64,000 nucleotides of DNA from Oscillospiraceae bacterium. GTDB lineage: Bacteria > Bacillota > Clostridia > Oscillospirales > Oscillospiraceae. Made by a program: the position numbers and the translations under genes. The notes below the pieces were generated by a model. The model did no database searches. It saw only the letters and a program-made list of their open reading frames with translations, and was not told where the DNA came from. Positions 8,802 to 18,696 of this stretch are shown piece after piece; position 1 is the first letter of the stretch; each line of letters begins with the position of its first letter. The DNA lies in contig SVMC01000003.1 of NCBI GenBank assembly GCA_015067585.1, positions 1 to 64,000 of the forward strand, written 5' to 3'.

Positions 8802-9722
8802 TTAATTATCTGAAGCTGTTTCTTCTACCGGGGGGTGTTCCGCAGCAGAAATCTCATCGGCAGGAGCTTCCGGAGCTTGGAAGCTCTGTTCCTGCGGTGC
8901 GGTCGGCTGGAACTGGGCATAATAGGCAGCTTGCGCTGCTTCTCTGGCCTTCTTTTGGCGCAGCAGGCTGCCGCGCATACACCAGTACACAATGGCGCCG
9001 ACGGGCAGTCCGAGGGAAAAGATATTGGTGCCGTCCGGGTATTTGAGCCACCGGCTCCGGTTCAGAATGGCAATTACCCAGTTGAATCTCAGATTGGAGT
9101 CGGAAATCTGCAGGCTCACGGACAGGAACACCACAGCGGCGGCGATCCAAAGGCCATAAAGCCGGGGCTTTTTCCGAATGATATCCACGATGGTAAAGAC
9201 GGCAAAGCCGATGAAGATCAGCCAGAGGACAAGGAAGCACCACTGGAGGAAACTGTTTTCCGCTGCGGTCTGTAAGGTGCCGGTGGGGGTGGTTGCCGCA
9301 GCCAGATCTTCGCTCAGATTGGCATAGAGCATGGTGATACCTGCGCCGTTGTCATCCTCTACATAGGCGATGTCCACCACATAGCTTTCACCGGCGGACG
9401 CCACAAGATATTGACCCTGATAGATCTTTGCCTCGTTCCGGATGGTCACATGGAAGGACTGCCGGGTATAGGTATCCCCTGCCTTGGCAGGCCAATAGGC
9501 AGAAAGGTCATCAAATACATCCTTCAAATTATCGCCAAATTCCAGATTGTAGGCAAGCTCTGCCACGCCCTCTTTGTCGTTTGCCTCGATACAGGCCATA
9601 AACTGCTCCAATTTTTCATCCAGCACTGCCCCGCCTTCCTCAATGGAGGCGCAGCCGCACAACAGAAGCAGGGCAGCTGTCATCATGAGGGCAAGTATTT
9701 TCTTCAGGATGCTCTTTTTCAT
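8802..9722 (-). CDS. Putative lipoprotein with membrane segments
   Basis: MKKSILKKILALMMTAALLLLCGCASIEEGG lipoprotein signal; central TM helices. Confidence 0.7.
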   Translation of the reverse strand: MKKSILKKILALMMTAALLLLCGCASIEEGGAVLDEKLEQFMACIEANDKEGVAELAYNLEFGDNLKDVFDDLSAYWPAKAGDTYTRQSFHVTIRNEAKIYQGQYLVASAGESYVVDIAYVEDDNGAGITMLYANLSEDLAAATTPTGTLQTAAENSFLQWCFLVLWLIFIGFAVFTIVDIIRKKPRLYGLWIAAAVVFLSVSLQISDSNLRFNWVIAILNRSRWLKYPDGTNIFSLGLPVGAIVYWCMRGSLLRQKKAREAAQAAYYAQFQPTAPQEQSFQAPEAPADEISAAEHPPVEETASDN

Positions 9723-9799
9723 AGGGATGTTCCTTTCTCTTGTGTCATTTATAAGTTTACTATCCCACAAAAGCAGAATCGAGTCAAGGGGTGAATTTC

Positions 9800-10462
9800 T
9801 TACAGAAGCTGTGCCTTGTGACTTGTGATAAAATACGCATTGGCAAGCTCTGCTTTGGCCTGTCGGCTGATGCGTACCTTACTGCGGTGTGTTTTTTCTC
9901 CGATCTGAAGTTTCAATGGCTTTGTAATGCTCTTGATTTCTGAAAGGATATGCTGGTATGTATCATAATCATCCAGCGCTTCGCATGAAACGATACCCAA
10001 ACCATGTTTCTCGTTTTCTTGGGTATATTCTACTGTTTTTGGGAAGAATAGGCATAAGCCCATCACATTTTCAGGAAATTGGGTGGGCGAAAAGCTGACA
10101 GAAAGGGAGTCACGATACAAAAAGAAACAAAATGTGTCGATCATAACGCAAGGCTCCAGAAAATTAGGAAGGGATCTCCTTTGCGCTGCCTCATAGCGGC
10201 AGTTTTCCGGATGCTTCGTAATCCCGGTTGAAAATGCTGCGATCTGATGATCCTGCTGCCAAATCAGACGATCGCCGTTTCTCATTTTTTCGTACAGTTT
10301 TTCATATGTGCGAAAAAACTCATCAGGGTCACTTTCTGTATAAGTTCTTGCGACCCCGTTCGACGACACATGGTGGCAGCTTTGCAAAACCAAGCGGAGT
10401 TCTTCCGGAGTTATGATAAAGTGGTGCTTTTGCAAAGCATTGATGTAATAATAGGAAGACAT
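9800..10462 (-). CDS. Hypothetical protein
   Basis: 220-aa ORF, no overlap with a better candidate. Confidence 0.6.
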   Translation of the reverse strand: MSSYYYINALQKHHFIITPEELRLVLQSCHHVSSNGVARTYTESDPDEFFRTYEKLYEKMRNGDRLIWQQDHQIAAFSTGITKHPENCRYEAAQRRSLPNFLEPCVMIDTFCFFLYRDSLSVSFSPTQFPENVMGLCLFFPKTVEYTQENEKHGLGIVSCEALDDYDTYQHILSEIKSITKPLKLQIGEKTHRSKVRISRQAKAELANAYFITSHKAQLL

Positions 10463-10492
10463 ACTGACACCTCTGCCGTTGTATCAACTATA

Positions 10493-11845
10493 TCAGAACT
10501 TGAGCGACTTTTTAAACTGCACAGAAAACAGGATCGTTGTGAAAGTCACTGCAACAATGTCCGCCACCGGTTCTGCCAGGTAAACGCCCATGGTTTTATC
10601 CGGGACCAAATTGGGCATCAGGTAGATCAGAGGAAGAAGCAGGACGAACTTTCGCACAACAGCCACAATAATGGAGCAAGGCGCATTGCCGATGGAAACA
10701 AAGGTCATCTGGCAGGCGATCTGAATACCGAAAATGCACAGAACACCGCAATAGATGCGAAGGGCCTTTGCGGTGAATATGATAAGCTCTGTGTCAGGCG
10801 TGAAGATCCCGGCAAAGACCTCCGGGAACAGCATGATCGCGCCCCAAAGCACAAAAGAATAAATAAGGCAGGCTGTAAGCAGCAGCTTGAAGGTCTTTTT
10901 TACACGGTTTGCATTTCTTGCGCCGAAGTTGTAGCTGGCGATAGGCTGCGCACCCTGTGCGATCCCCTGCATGGGAAGCATTGCAAACTGCATCACACTG
11001 GTGAGGATGGTCATCGCGCCCACCGCGATATCGCCGCCGTATGCCAGAAGGGAAGCATTGAAGCAAACGGAGATCACACTTTCACTGCTCTGCATGATAA
11101 AGGTGGAAAGTCCAAGGGCAATGCAGGGGAATACCAGTTTGCCGTCTATCTTCATAGTTTCCTTTTGAAGCTTCAGAAAAGTCTTTTTTCCGCAGAGGAA
11201 GCAAAGGACCCATACGCAGGAGATCGCCTGAGAGAGAATGGTAGCAAGGGCAGCACCCTTTACCCCCATATCCAGGGCAAAGATAAAAATGGGATCCAGA
11301 ATGATATTGGTGATCGCACCGATGAGCACCGTCATCATACTTACATTGGTAAACCCCTGCGCGGTGATGAATGCGCCCATACCAAGGGTCAGCTGAACAA
11401 ACACCGTGCCAAGGGCGTAAATGTTCATATAGGCAGTGGCGTAGCCGATGGTATTTGTGCTGGCACCGAACAGCAGCAACAGATCTTCATTCCAAAGCAG
11501 CAGTACAGTCGTTAAAACGGCGGAGATAACAAGCTGCAGTGTAAAGCAGCCGCCCAGGATCTTTTCAGCAGATCGGTTGTCACCCTTACCCATAGAAATG
11601 GAGGCCCTTGGCGCACCGCCGGAACCGATCAGGGAAGCGAATGCGGAGATGATCATAATGATGGGCATGCATACACCCACGCCGGTCAGGGCAAGACTGC
11701 CATCCCCTGGGATATGGCCGATGTAGATCCGGTCCACAATGTTATACAGCATGTTGATCAACTGGGCAACCACCGTGGGTACCGCCAACTTGAACAGAAG
11801 TTTTCCGATCGGCGCAGTGCCGAGCATTTCTTTGTTGTCGTTCAC
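10493..11845 (-). CDS. MATE family efflux transporter
   Basis: 450 aa, multi-TM, LFKLAVPTVVAQLINMLYNIVDRIYIG, GQGAQPIASYNFGA-like (GIAQGAQPIASYNFGARN). Confidence 0.95.
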   Translation of the reverse strand: MNDNKEMLGTAPIGKLLFKLAVPTVVAQLINMLYNIVDRIYIGHIPGDGSLALTGVGVCMPIIMIISAFASLIGSGGAPRASISMGKGDNRSAEKILGGCFTLQLVISAVLTTVLLLWNEDLLLLFGASTNTIGYATAYMNIYALGTVFVQLTLGMGAFITAQGFTNVSMMTVLIGAITNIILDPIFIFALDMGVKGAALATILSQAISCVWVLCFLCGKKTFLKLQKETMKIDGKLVFPCIALGLSTFIMQSSESVISVCFNASLLAYGGDIAVGAMTILTSVMQFAMLPMQGIAQGAQPIASYNFGARNANRVKKTFKLLLTACLIYSFVLWGAIMLFPEVFAGIFTPDTELIIFTAKALRIYCGVLCIFGIQIACQMTFVSIGNAPCSIIVAVVRKFVLLLPLIYLMPNLVPDKTMGVYLAEPVADIVAVTFTTILFSVQFKKSLKF

Positions 11846-11957
11846 GAAGAGGATCCTTTCTGAATGGTGTTTTGTTTTGTATGAATTATAGCATAACCAT
11901 CATTTTCAGACAAGATGACAGGAAACGAAAACTCTCAGAAAAAATATTACAAAATGC

Positions 11958-11986
11958 TTGACAAATTGCCATTCCGCTGCTATAAT
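11958..11986 (+). promoter_or_regulatory. Sigma-A promoter of tRNA-Val
   Basis: TTGACA (11958-11963), 17 nt, TATAAT (11981-11986). Confidence 0.85.
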
Positions 11987-11997
11987 AATCTCGCTCT

Positions 11998-12073
11998 GGA
12001 CGGTTAGCTCAGCTGGTAGAGCATCTGCTTGACGTGCAGGAGGTCAGCGGTTCGAGTCCGTTACCGTCCACCA
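11998..12073 (+). tRNA. tRNA-Val(GAC)
   Basis: GGACGGT/ACCGTCC acceptor stem, TTGACGT anticodon loop, GGTTCGAGTCC T-arm, encoded CCA. Confidence 0.95.
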
Positions 12074-12077
12074 GAAA

Positions 12078-12115
12078 AAAACACCTTTTGTCTACCAGAC
12101 AAAAGGTGTTTTTTT
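12078..12115 (+). terminator. Intrinsic terminator after tRNA-Val
   Basis: ACACCTTTTGTCT-acc-AGACAAAAGGTGT, T7. Confidence 0.85.
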
Positions 12116-12118
12116 CAA

Positions 12119-12284
12119 TGATATCCGTTCCTGTCGGAACGGGTGATATATCTTCGATATGATATCGCACTTCGTGCGATGATATATGCCTGCGGCATAT
12201 GAAGGAACGGATATTATATCATATTTGCGGAGCAAATATATCATGCGGCAACGCCGTATATCATATCGCGCAGCGATATATCAT
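12119..12284. repeat. Array of short hairpins separated by TATATCAT/GATATAT linkers
   Basis: At least six short stem-loops with 3-4 nt loops, plus long-range ATATCCGTTCC (12121-12131) / GGAACGGATAT (12204-12214). Confidence 0.75.
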
Positions 12285-12361
12285 TGAAAAGTTTTATCTT
12301 ATTTGATATAGTAAACCACAAATAATAAAAACTACCTGATTTGTATTTGGGGAGGGATCCT

Positions 12362-13240
12362 ATGCTCTCATATTCTTCCTGCCGGCTGTGTCCGAGGCAG
12401 TGCGGCGTTGACAGAACTGCAGGGCAGCTTGGATATTGCCGGATGCCGGCGCGGTTATCCGCTGCCCGGGCCATGGTCCATTACTGGGAGGAGCCGGTGA
12501 TCTCCGGCAGCTTTGGCAGCGGGGCGGTGTTCTTCTCCGGCTGCACCCTTGGCTGCGCCTTTTGCCAGAACGAACCCATCAGCCACGGCGGTCTGGGCAA
12601 AGAGATCACAGCAGACCGTCTTCGGGAGATCTTTGAAACACTGATTGACGATGGCTGCCAAAATATCAATTTAGTGACCCCGACCCAGTTCCTGCCCACG
12701 ATTATCGAGGCACTGGAGCCGAAGCTGCCTGTGCCGGTGGTGTACAACTGCGGCGGCTATGAGCGGGTGGAGATCCTCCGGGAATTAGAGGGAAAGGTGG
12801 ATGTGTATCTGCCGGACTACAAGTATGCCGATGCTGCTTTGGCGGGAAAACTCAGCGCCGCGCCGAACTACCCGGAGATTGCCCGGGCCGCCATTCTTGA
12901 AATGCTGCGGCAGACCGGCCCCTGTGAGATCGTGGACGGCGAACTGCGGCGGGGCACACTGGTGCGCCATCTGGTTCTGCCGGGTTATGTGGAGAATTCT
13001 CTTGCTGCGGTGGAATGGCTGGCAGAGGTGGCGGTGAAGCATGGGGCAATGGTATCCATCATGGGGCAGTATGTGCCCATGCCGGGCCTTCAGCCGCCCC
13101 TTGACCGCCATGTGACGGAGGAGGAATATGCCGCCGTACTGAGCTGGGCGCAGCTGTGCGGCCTCAGAGATGGCTTCTTCCAGGACTTGGAGAGCGCCAG
13201 CACAACTTACATCCCGGATTTCTCGCTGCAGGGTCTGTGA
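12362..13240 (+). CDS. Radical SAM protein (PflA-like activating-enzyme family)
   Basis: CRLCPRQCGVDR N-term; CTLGCAFCQN (CxxxCxxC variant) ; INLVTPTQFLP, DVYLPDYKY. Confidence 0.9.
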   Translation: MLSYSSCRLCPRQCGVDRTAGQLGYCRMPARLSAARAMVHYWEEPVISGSFGSGAVFFSGCTLGCAFCQNEPISHGGLGKEITADRLREIFETLIDDGCQNINLVTPTQFLPTIIEALEPKLPVPVVYNCGGYERVEILRELEGKVDVYLPDYKYADAALAGKLSAAPNYPEIARAAILEMLRQTGPCEIVDGELRRGTLVRHLVLPGYVENSLAAVEWLAEVAVKHGAMVSIMGQYVPMPGLQPPLDRHVTEEEYAAVLSWAQLCGLRDGFFQDLESASTTYIPDFSLQGL

Positions 13241-13251
13241 TAGAAATACTT

Positions 13252-13284
13252 CAGGGCGGATCGCATAAGCGATCCGCCCTGTCT
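13252..13284. terminator. Intrinsic terminator-like hairpin
   Basis: CAGGGCGGATCGC-ataa-GCGATCCGCCCTG, perfect 13-bp stem. Confidence 0.75.
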
Positions 13285-13286
13285 GC

Positions 13287-14501
13287 TTATAATGGGAAGG
13301 TAATATCGATCTTAAATACTTTTTCCTCCGGGGACAGTGCCACGATCTTACCCTTGTGGGCATTGACGATGGCCTTGGCAATGGAAAGGCCGATGCCCGT
13401 ACCCTTGGGAGGATTGTCTTCCGGGATTTGGATGCGATAGAATCGATCAAATAACATCCCAAGACTTTCTTCAGGAATGAGGAAACTTGTCCGGTTGGTC
13501 ACAGAAAGATGGATCGACGTGCCTGTCTGCTCTAAAAGCAATACGATCTCACTTTCCTCGGGGGCATACTTCAGCGCGTTGTCCAGCAGGACGGCAACCA
13601 GCTGCGAAATATTCTTATCATTTCCCCGCATACAGATCATCGGCTGGATGCGAAGGTTCAGATCGATCAGATGCCTTGCCGCAGCCATCTGAAAGGAGGA
13701 AGCGGCCTCCGCAATCACATCCGACACGGGGATATCGATCATCTGTACAGGCTCATTGGCATTTTCCATCATCGCCAGCAAACCAAGATCGCTGGTCAGA
13801 TTGTCGAGCCGTTTGGCCTGCTTGCGGATATCTCTGACCCACTCATTGTTTTCCAACTCCATGTCCAGAACATCCACATCCGCAAGAATGATCGCAATGG
13901 GTGTCTTGAATTCATGGCCGGAATCAAGCAGATAGCGGCGATATTTCTGGTTATTTTCCTCCATTGTGGTAAGAACGCGATGGTAGGACTTAAGAATGAT
14001 GAACACTGCCACACTTACAGCGATGGTACCAAGCAAACCGGCCAAAAACAGAAAATTCCTGAATTCAACAAGCTTTTCACTGCAGTCCAAAAAGATGATG
14101 CAGACCGTATCTTCAGATTCGGAATTTTTGAGATAACGGTAACCTTCTACAAAATCACGCTTATCTTCATCCAATATAGCTAATTTTGCCATTCTTTCTG
14201 CTTTTTCTGCAAATTCCGCAGACATATTGGGGGTTGCCTGTAAAAGCTCCCCGGTCTGCTCATCCACGATCACAGAAAAGAAGAGAAAATATGAGTGTGT
14301 TTTTTCACTGTTGGAAATCTCGTCTTTATCCACATAGCGGAAAAAGCTTTTATTATTCCAGAAGTTTTTCAGCATTGTATCGGAATTGCTGATGATCTGA
14401 GAATAGTTTGCTATGGCCATACCCAAAAGAATTACAGCCAGAACAATGAAAACTGCAAGAAAGGAAGTGCGGACCAGTCTTTTTTGCAGTTTCTCGCTCA
14501 T
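13287..14501 (-). CDS. Sensor histidine kinase
   Basis: SGHEFKTPIAIILADVDVL (H-box), DNALKYAPEESEI (N-box), GTGIGLSIAKAIVNAHKG (G-box). Confidence 0.95.
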   Translation of the reverse strand: MSEKLQKRLVRTSFLAVFIVLAVILLGMAIANYSQIISNSDTMLKNFWNNKSFFRYVDKDEISNSEKTHSYFLFFSVIVDEQTGELLQATPNMSAEFAEKAERMAKLAILDEDKRDFVEGYRYLKNSESEDTVCIIFLDCSEKLVEFRNFLFLAGLLGTIAVSVAVFIILKSYHRVLTTMEENNQKYRRYLLDSGHEFKTPIAIILADVDVLDMELENNEWVRDIRKQAKRLDNLTSDLGLLAMMENANEPVQMIDIPVSDVIAEAASSFQMAAARHLIDLNLRIQPMICMRGNDKNISQLVAVLLDNALKYAPEESEIVLLLEQTGTSIHLSVTNRTSFLIPEESLGMLFDRFYRIQIPEDNPPKGTGIGLSIAKAIVNAHKGKIVALSPEEKVFKIDITFPL

Positions 14502-15181
14502 TTGATCTCCTCCAGAAGATAGCCGGCGTTTCTTGCCACCTTGATTGCAACATTGGCATCCAGTGCGGTGAGCTTCTTGCGCAGGTAGGAAATATAGACC
14601 CAGACCACATTGACCTCGGTATCGGAGTCAAAGCCCCAGATCTTTTCGATGAACCGCTCCGTGGAGATCAGCGTCTTGGGATTGAACATCAGAAGCTCCA
14701 TCATCTGGAATTCCTTCTTCGCCAGACGGAAGCTGCCGGTGGGGGAGGAAAGCTCAAAGTTTGCACGGTTCAGGGTAATGTTGCCGAACTGCAGCTTGGA
14801 GTCCTGAGAGATATAATTTCTGGTCATGGCACGGATTCTGGCCAGCAGCTCCTGCGTATCAAAAGGCTTGGTCAGATAATCGTTGGCACCGCTGTCCAGA
14901 CCAAGGACCTTATCATCAATTCCGGCCTTGGCGGTCAGGATCAGAACGGGAGTCTGCACACCTCTGGCACGGATGGTCTTGAGGACACTGATACCGTCTG
15001 CCTTGGGCATCATGATGTCGAGAATTGCACCGTCATAATCGCCGGACATGAGATAATGCAGGGCATCCTCGCCATTGTACACGGCATCGGTGGAGTAGTG
15101 ATTCTTTTCTAAGATTCGGACAATCGCTCTGGATAAGGAGCGTTCATCCTCTGCAAGCAATAACTTCATGGCATTCAACAT
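14498..15181 (-). CDS. OmpR/PhoB-type response regulator
   Basis: LLLAEDERSLSRAIVRIL, GAILDIMMPKADG, LTAKAGIDDKV, winged-helix C-term; 4-bp overlap with the kinase gene. Confidence 0.95.
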   Translation of the reverse strand: MLNAMKLLLAEDERSLSRAIVRILEKNHYSTDAVYNGEDALHYLMSGDYDGAILDIMMPKADGISVLKTIRARGVQTPVLILTAKAGIDDKVLGLDSGANDYLTKPFDTQELLARIRAMTRNYISQDSKLQFGNITLNRANFELSSPTGSFRLAKKEFQMMELLMFNPKTLISTERFIEKIWGFDSDTEVNVVWVYISYLRKKLTALDANVAIKVARNAGYLLEEIK

Positions 15182-15341
15182 CTCCTATTTTTTTAATGTG
15201 ATTCTATCATAGTACGCCTACATTAATTACAATTTAAATAAAACTGAATAAGCGGAAATTCTATTCTTATAGCAAATTTTAAGCAAAAATATACCTAAAA
15301 TAACATAGATTTCGCAGTTTTGCGATGATTTTCTATCGCAC

Positions 15342-16154
15342 TCAAAAACCCTGCGACGCCAGATCAGCGATGACCGAACGGTAGAACTCCACGATATCCC
15401 GGAGCCCTTCTCCCGCCTTTTTGCACAATGGTCTTCTTCGCAGATCGATCTCATCGCAGTGGGAGACGCCTCTTCGTCCGGCACCCCGAAGGATGCCGCG
15501 GAAATTACCCCATTTCACCGCCTCCGGCGTCAGCAGGCCGTCGTTTTCTCCTTCTATCCAACCGACTACCAAATTGGGCAGCCACAGGAAAAAGTCGCCG
15601 GTAGGGCTTTTCATCACGCAGGCATAGCTCTGGTAGACAACACCCTCCAGATCCGGCGTATTGGCGTTGAATTCCTCTGCCGCTGCGGTGGTGAAGCAGC
15701 GGAACACCGCATAGGAATTCGGCTTTTTGTCCCCCATGATGCGGAACATGATGTCCGTACACCAACCAACGAAGCGGATGATGGGGTCAGGGAACTTCAT
15801 CAGCAGATCCACGGTTTTGGAGCCGTGATGGGGCGTAGCCACGGTGGTGAGGGAAGCTACCATATCTCCCGCCCCGGCAATGGATATGGCGTAGCGGCTG
15901 TCCAGACCGCCCTTGGAATGGGCAATGATGTTTACCTTTTCGCTGCCTGTTTCCGCAAGAATTTCTGCGATCCGCCTTGCCAGATGCTTGCCGTTGGTCT
16001 CGATATCGGCATTGCTGTCCTGCCCGCCGAAGAACACCTGGCAGCCCATTTCCCGCAGGGCATTGGGAATGCGGCCCCAGTAGCCAAGATGCTTATAATC
16101 ACGGAAGCCCATGCCGTGTACCAGCAGCACAGGATATTTTAATTGTTCGGACAT
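15342..16154 (-). CDS. Alpha/beta hydrolase, triacylglycerol-lipase-like
   Basis: PVLLVHGMGFRD, VNIIAHSKGGLDSRYA (G-x-S-x-G-like AHSKGG), TVATPHHGS. Confidence 0.85.
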   Translation of the reverse strand: MSEQLKYPVLLVHGMGFRDYKHLGYWGRIPNALREMGCQVFFGGQDSNADIETNGKHLARRIAEILAETGSEKVNIIAHSKGGLDSRYAISIAGAGDMVASLTTVATPHHGSKTVDLLMKFPDPIIRFVGWCTDIMFRIMGDKKPNSYAVFRCFTTAAAEEFNANTPDLEGVVYQSYACVMKSPTGDFFLWLPNLVVGWIEGENDGLLTPEAVKWGNFRGILRGAGRRGVSHCDEIDLRRRPLCKKAGEGLRDIVEFYRSVIADLASQGF

Positions 16155-16173
16155 AGAGTTACCTCTTTTCTAT

Positions 16174-17214
16174 CTACTCGAGGAAGAACATACGAAAGGC
16201 GGTGGGCAGGGCGATCTCACTTTTCAGCATCTGTGCGCTTGCCCATGTGAATTCCGGCGTCATTTTTCTGCATTCGATATAATAGCAGCGCAGATTCCAC
16301 TGCACATGGGTGAAGATATGCACCCGGTCAAGCTGCATGGTAAGGCTTGCAGGCTCACAGCCCCATTGCTCTGCCAAGGTCAAGGCTTCGGCTGCGCTCA
16401 AAGTACCCTCCACATTGGGATATTCCCAGAGGTCTGCCAACAGCCCCTTTTTCGGGCGCTTTCGCACCGCCTGATGGCCGTCACAGCGAAGCACCAGTAC
16501 CGTGCGGTCTTCTATTCTGCGATCTTTCTTTCGCTCCTTCACAGGATACTGCTGCCATGTACCCTCCTGTCCTGCGCGGCACAGCGCTTTCAAGGGGCAT
16601 TCGCTGCACTTTGGTTCCCCATTGGGCAGGCATACCGTAGCGCCCAATTCCATAAGGCTCTGGGTAAACATCCCGGCCTCAGGGGGATAAATTTCCTTCA
16701 GGGCAGCTTCTGCCGCCCGCTTTGTCTTCTCCTGACTGATGGAGGCATCCCATGCCAGCAGACGGGTCAGTACCCGCAGCACATTGCCGTCCACCGCCGG
16801 GGTGGGGGCATCATAGGCGATGCTCATAATGGCTCCTGCGGTATAAGGACCGATGCCCGGCAGGGCACGCACAGCATCATAATCCTTGGGAAATTCGCCA
16901 TCATGCTCCGCCATGATCTTCTGCGCGGCGGCCTGCAGATTCCGCACTCTGGAATAGTAGCCAAGGCCCTCCCACAGCTTCTGTACAAGTTCGGGAGGAG
17001 CCTCTGCCAATGCCGCAATGGTGGGGCAGCTTTCTAAAAAGCGGGTATAATAGCCCTTCACCGCCTCCACTCGGGTCTGCTGCAGCATGATCTCCGAAAG
17101 CCAGATGTGGTAAGGCTCCCGGTCATGCCGCCAGGGCAGATCTCTGGCATTTTTCTCGTACCATTCTTTTAACAGCCGGGGCAGCGCCTCCGGCAAAGCG
17201 GGAATCGTCTTCAC
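16174..17214 (-). CDS. mutY: A/G-specific adenine glycosylase MutY
   Basis: WYEKNARDLPWRHDREPYHIWLSEIMLQQTRVEAV, LPGIGPYTAGAI, VDGNVLRVL, 4Cys Fe-S cluster CLPNGEPKCSECPLKALC. Confidence 0.95.
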   Translation of the reverse strand: MKTIPALPEALPRLLKEWYEKNARDLPWRHDREPYHIWLSEIMLQQTRVEAVKGYYTRFLESCPTIAALAEAPPELVQKLWEGLGYYSRVRNLQAAAQKIMAEHDGEFPKDYDAVRALPGIGPYTAGAIMSIAYDAPTPAVDGNVLRVLTRLLAWDASISQEKTKRAAEAALKEIYPPEAGMFTQSLMELGATVCLPNGEPKCSECPLKALCRAGQEGTWQQYPVKERKKDRRIEDRTVLVLRCDGHQAVRKRPKKGLLADLWEYPNVEGTLSAAEALTLAEQWGCEPASLTMQLDRVHIFTHVQWNLRCYYIECRKMTPEFTWASAQMLKSEIALPTAFRMFFLE

Positions 17215-17370
17215 GGCACACCCCTCCTTTTACTTTTCATTTTACAGGAAGGAAAAATAAAAGTCAAATCCGGTTGACTGTGAAAAATTGTCAGATTTTT
17301 GCAGTTACTCTTGAAACCTCCACCTCTCAGACTGTATACTAACAGAAAGAGAAGAAAGAGAGGAACGCTT

Positions 17371-18675
17371 ATGAAACTCAATAACAAGCGCACCGTGCTC
17401 ATCGGTCTGGCCTTTATGTCGATTTTGGCCTTCTGGCAGTTCTACGATCAGGTCATTCCCTACATCCTGGAAAATGTTTTTGGTCTTACCACCCTGACCG
17501 CCAACAGTGTCATGGCCATCGACAATGTGCTGGCAGTATTCATGCTGCCCCTGTTCGGCGCCCTGTCTGACCGCACCCATTCCCGCCTTGGAAAGCGCAC
17601 GCCTTACATCCTCTACGGCACTGTTGACGCCGTCATCCTGATGTGCTTCCTTGCTTATTTTGAAAATACCGTGAATTTTATCGGTTTCTTCGTCTGCCTG
17701 ATGCTGCTGCTGATCGCCATGAGCATCTACCGCTCTCCCGCGGTGGCCTATATGCCGGATGTGACCCCCAAGCCGCTGCGTTCCAAGGCCAATGCCATCA
17801 TCAATCTGGTGGGCTATCTGGGCGGCATTTTCGCCACCGTCATGATGATGATCCTGCTGCGCAGCGAGAAGGCTGCGGACGGCACCAAGGTCTATGCCAA
17901 GGATCAGAGCTTTGTGCCCATTTTCCTTGTGATCGCCGGATTCATGCTGGTGACGGTGCTGGTCATGGTCTTTGCCGTGAAGGAGAACAAGCTCCTTGCA
18001 ACCGTAAAGGATGAAATGGGTGAAGAAGAGGAGGAAGAAGCGCAGTCCTCCGGCGGAAAGCTGCCCCGGGATGTGCGCCGCAGCCTGATCCTGATCCTGC
18101 TTTCCGTGTTCCTGTGGTATACCGCCTACAATGCTGTCACCACCGCCTTCTCCCGCTACTGCGCCGCCATCTGGAATGTGGACCTTGGTGCCTCCTCCGG
18201 GTATCTTCTGGTGGCCACGGTGGCTGCCATTGCCGCCTTTGTGCCCCTGGGCATCCTCTCCGGCAGACTCGGCCGCAAGAAGGCCATCTTGTTCGGCATC
18301 CTTCTCATGGCCGCCTGCTATGCCATCGCCATCGCCATCCGCAAGCCCTCTGCTGTGATGTATGTGCTGTTCGCCCTTGTGGGCATCGGCTGGGCCTCCA
18401 TCAATGTCAACTCCTTCCCCATGGTGGTGGAGATGAGTAAATCGGGAGATGTGGGCAAATACACCGGCTATTACTATACCTTCTCCATGGCCGCGCAGAT
18501 CGTCACCCCCATCCTCTCCGGCTGGTTTATCACCAATATGGGCTATAATGTACTGTTCCCCTATGCGGTGATCTTCTCGCTGGCCTCCTTCGTCACCATG
18601 TTCTTTGTCCGCCATGGTGACAACCGTCCGGAAGTGAAAAAGGGTCTGGAATCCTTTGAAGCGCTGGATGTCTGA
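17371..18675 (+). CDS. MFS transporter (GPH/SLC45-like)
   Basis: QVIPYILENVFGLTTLTANSVMAIDNVLAVFMLPLFGALSDRTHSRLGKRTPYI. Confidence 0.9.
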   Translation: MKLNNKRTVLIGLAFMSILAFWQFYDQVIPYILENVFGLTTLTANSVMAIDNVLAVFMLPLFGALSDRTHSRLGKRTPYILYGTVDAVILMCFLAYFENTVNFIGFFVCLMLLLIAMSIYRSPAVAYMPDVTPKPLRSKANAIINLVGYLGGIFATVMMMILLRSEKAADGTKVYAKDQSFVPIFLVIAGFMLVTVLVMVFAVKENKLLATVKDEMGEEEEEEAQSSGGKLPRDVRRSLILILLSVFLWYTAYNAVTTAFSRYCAAIWNVDLGASSGYLLVATVAAIAAFVPLGILSGRLGRKKAILFGILLMAACYAIAIAIRKPSAVMYVLFALVGIGWASINVNSFPMVVEMSKSGDVGKYTGYYYTFSMAAQIVTPILSGWFITNMGYNVLFPYAVIFSLASFVTMFFVRHGDNRPEVKKGLESFEALDV

Positions 18676-18696
18676 TCAATAAAAGGAATCAATCAT

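Noticed and set aside
12119-12284. CRISPR array after tRNA-Val
   Set aside because: Hairpin sequences differ from each other, there is no constant repeat/spacer organisation and no cas genes nearby.
17305-18615. 436-aa minus-strand ORF
   Set aside because: Antisense to the MFS transporter, in codon register; His/Gly/Asp-rich translation without domain pattern.
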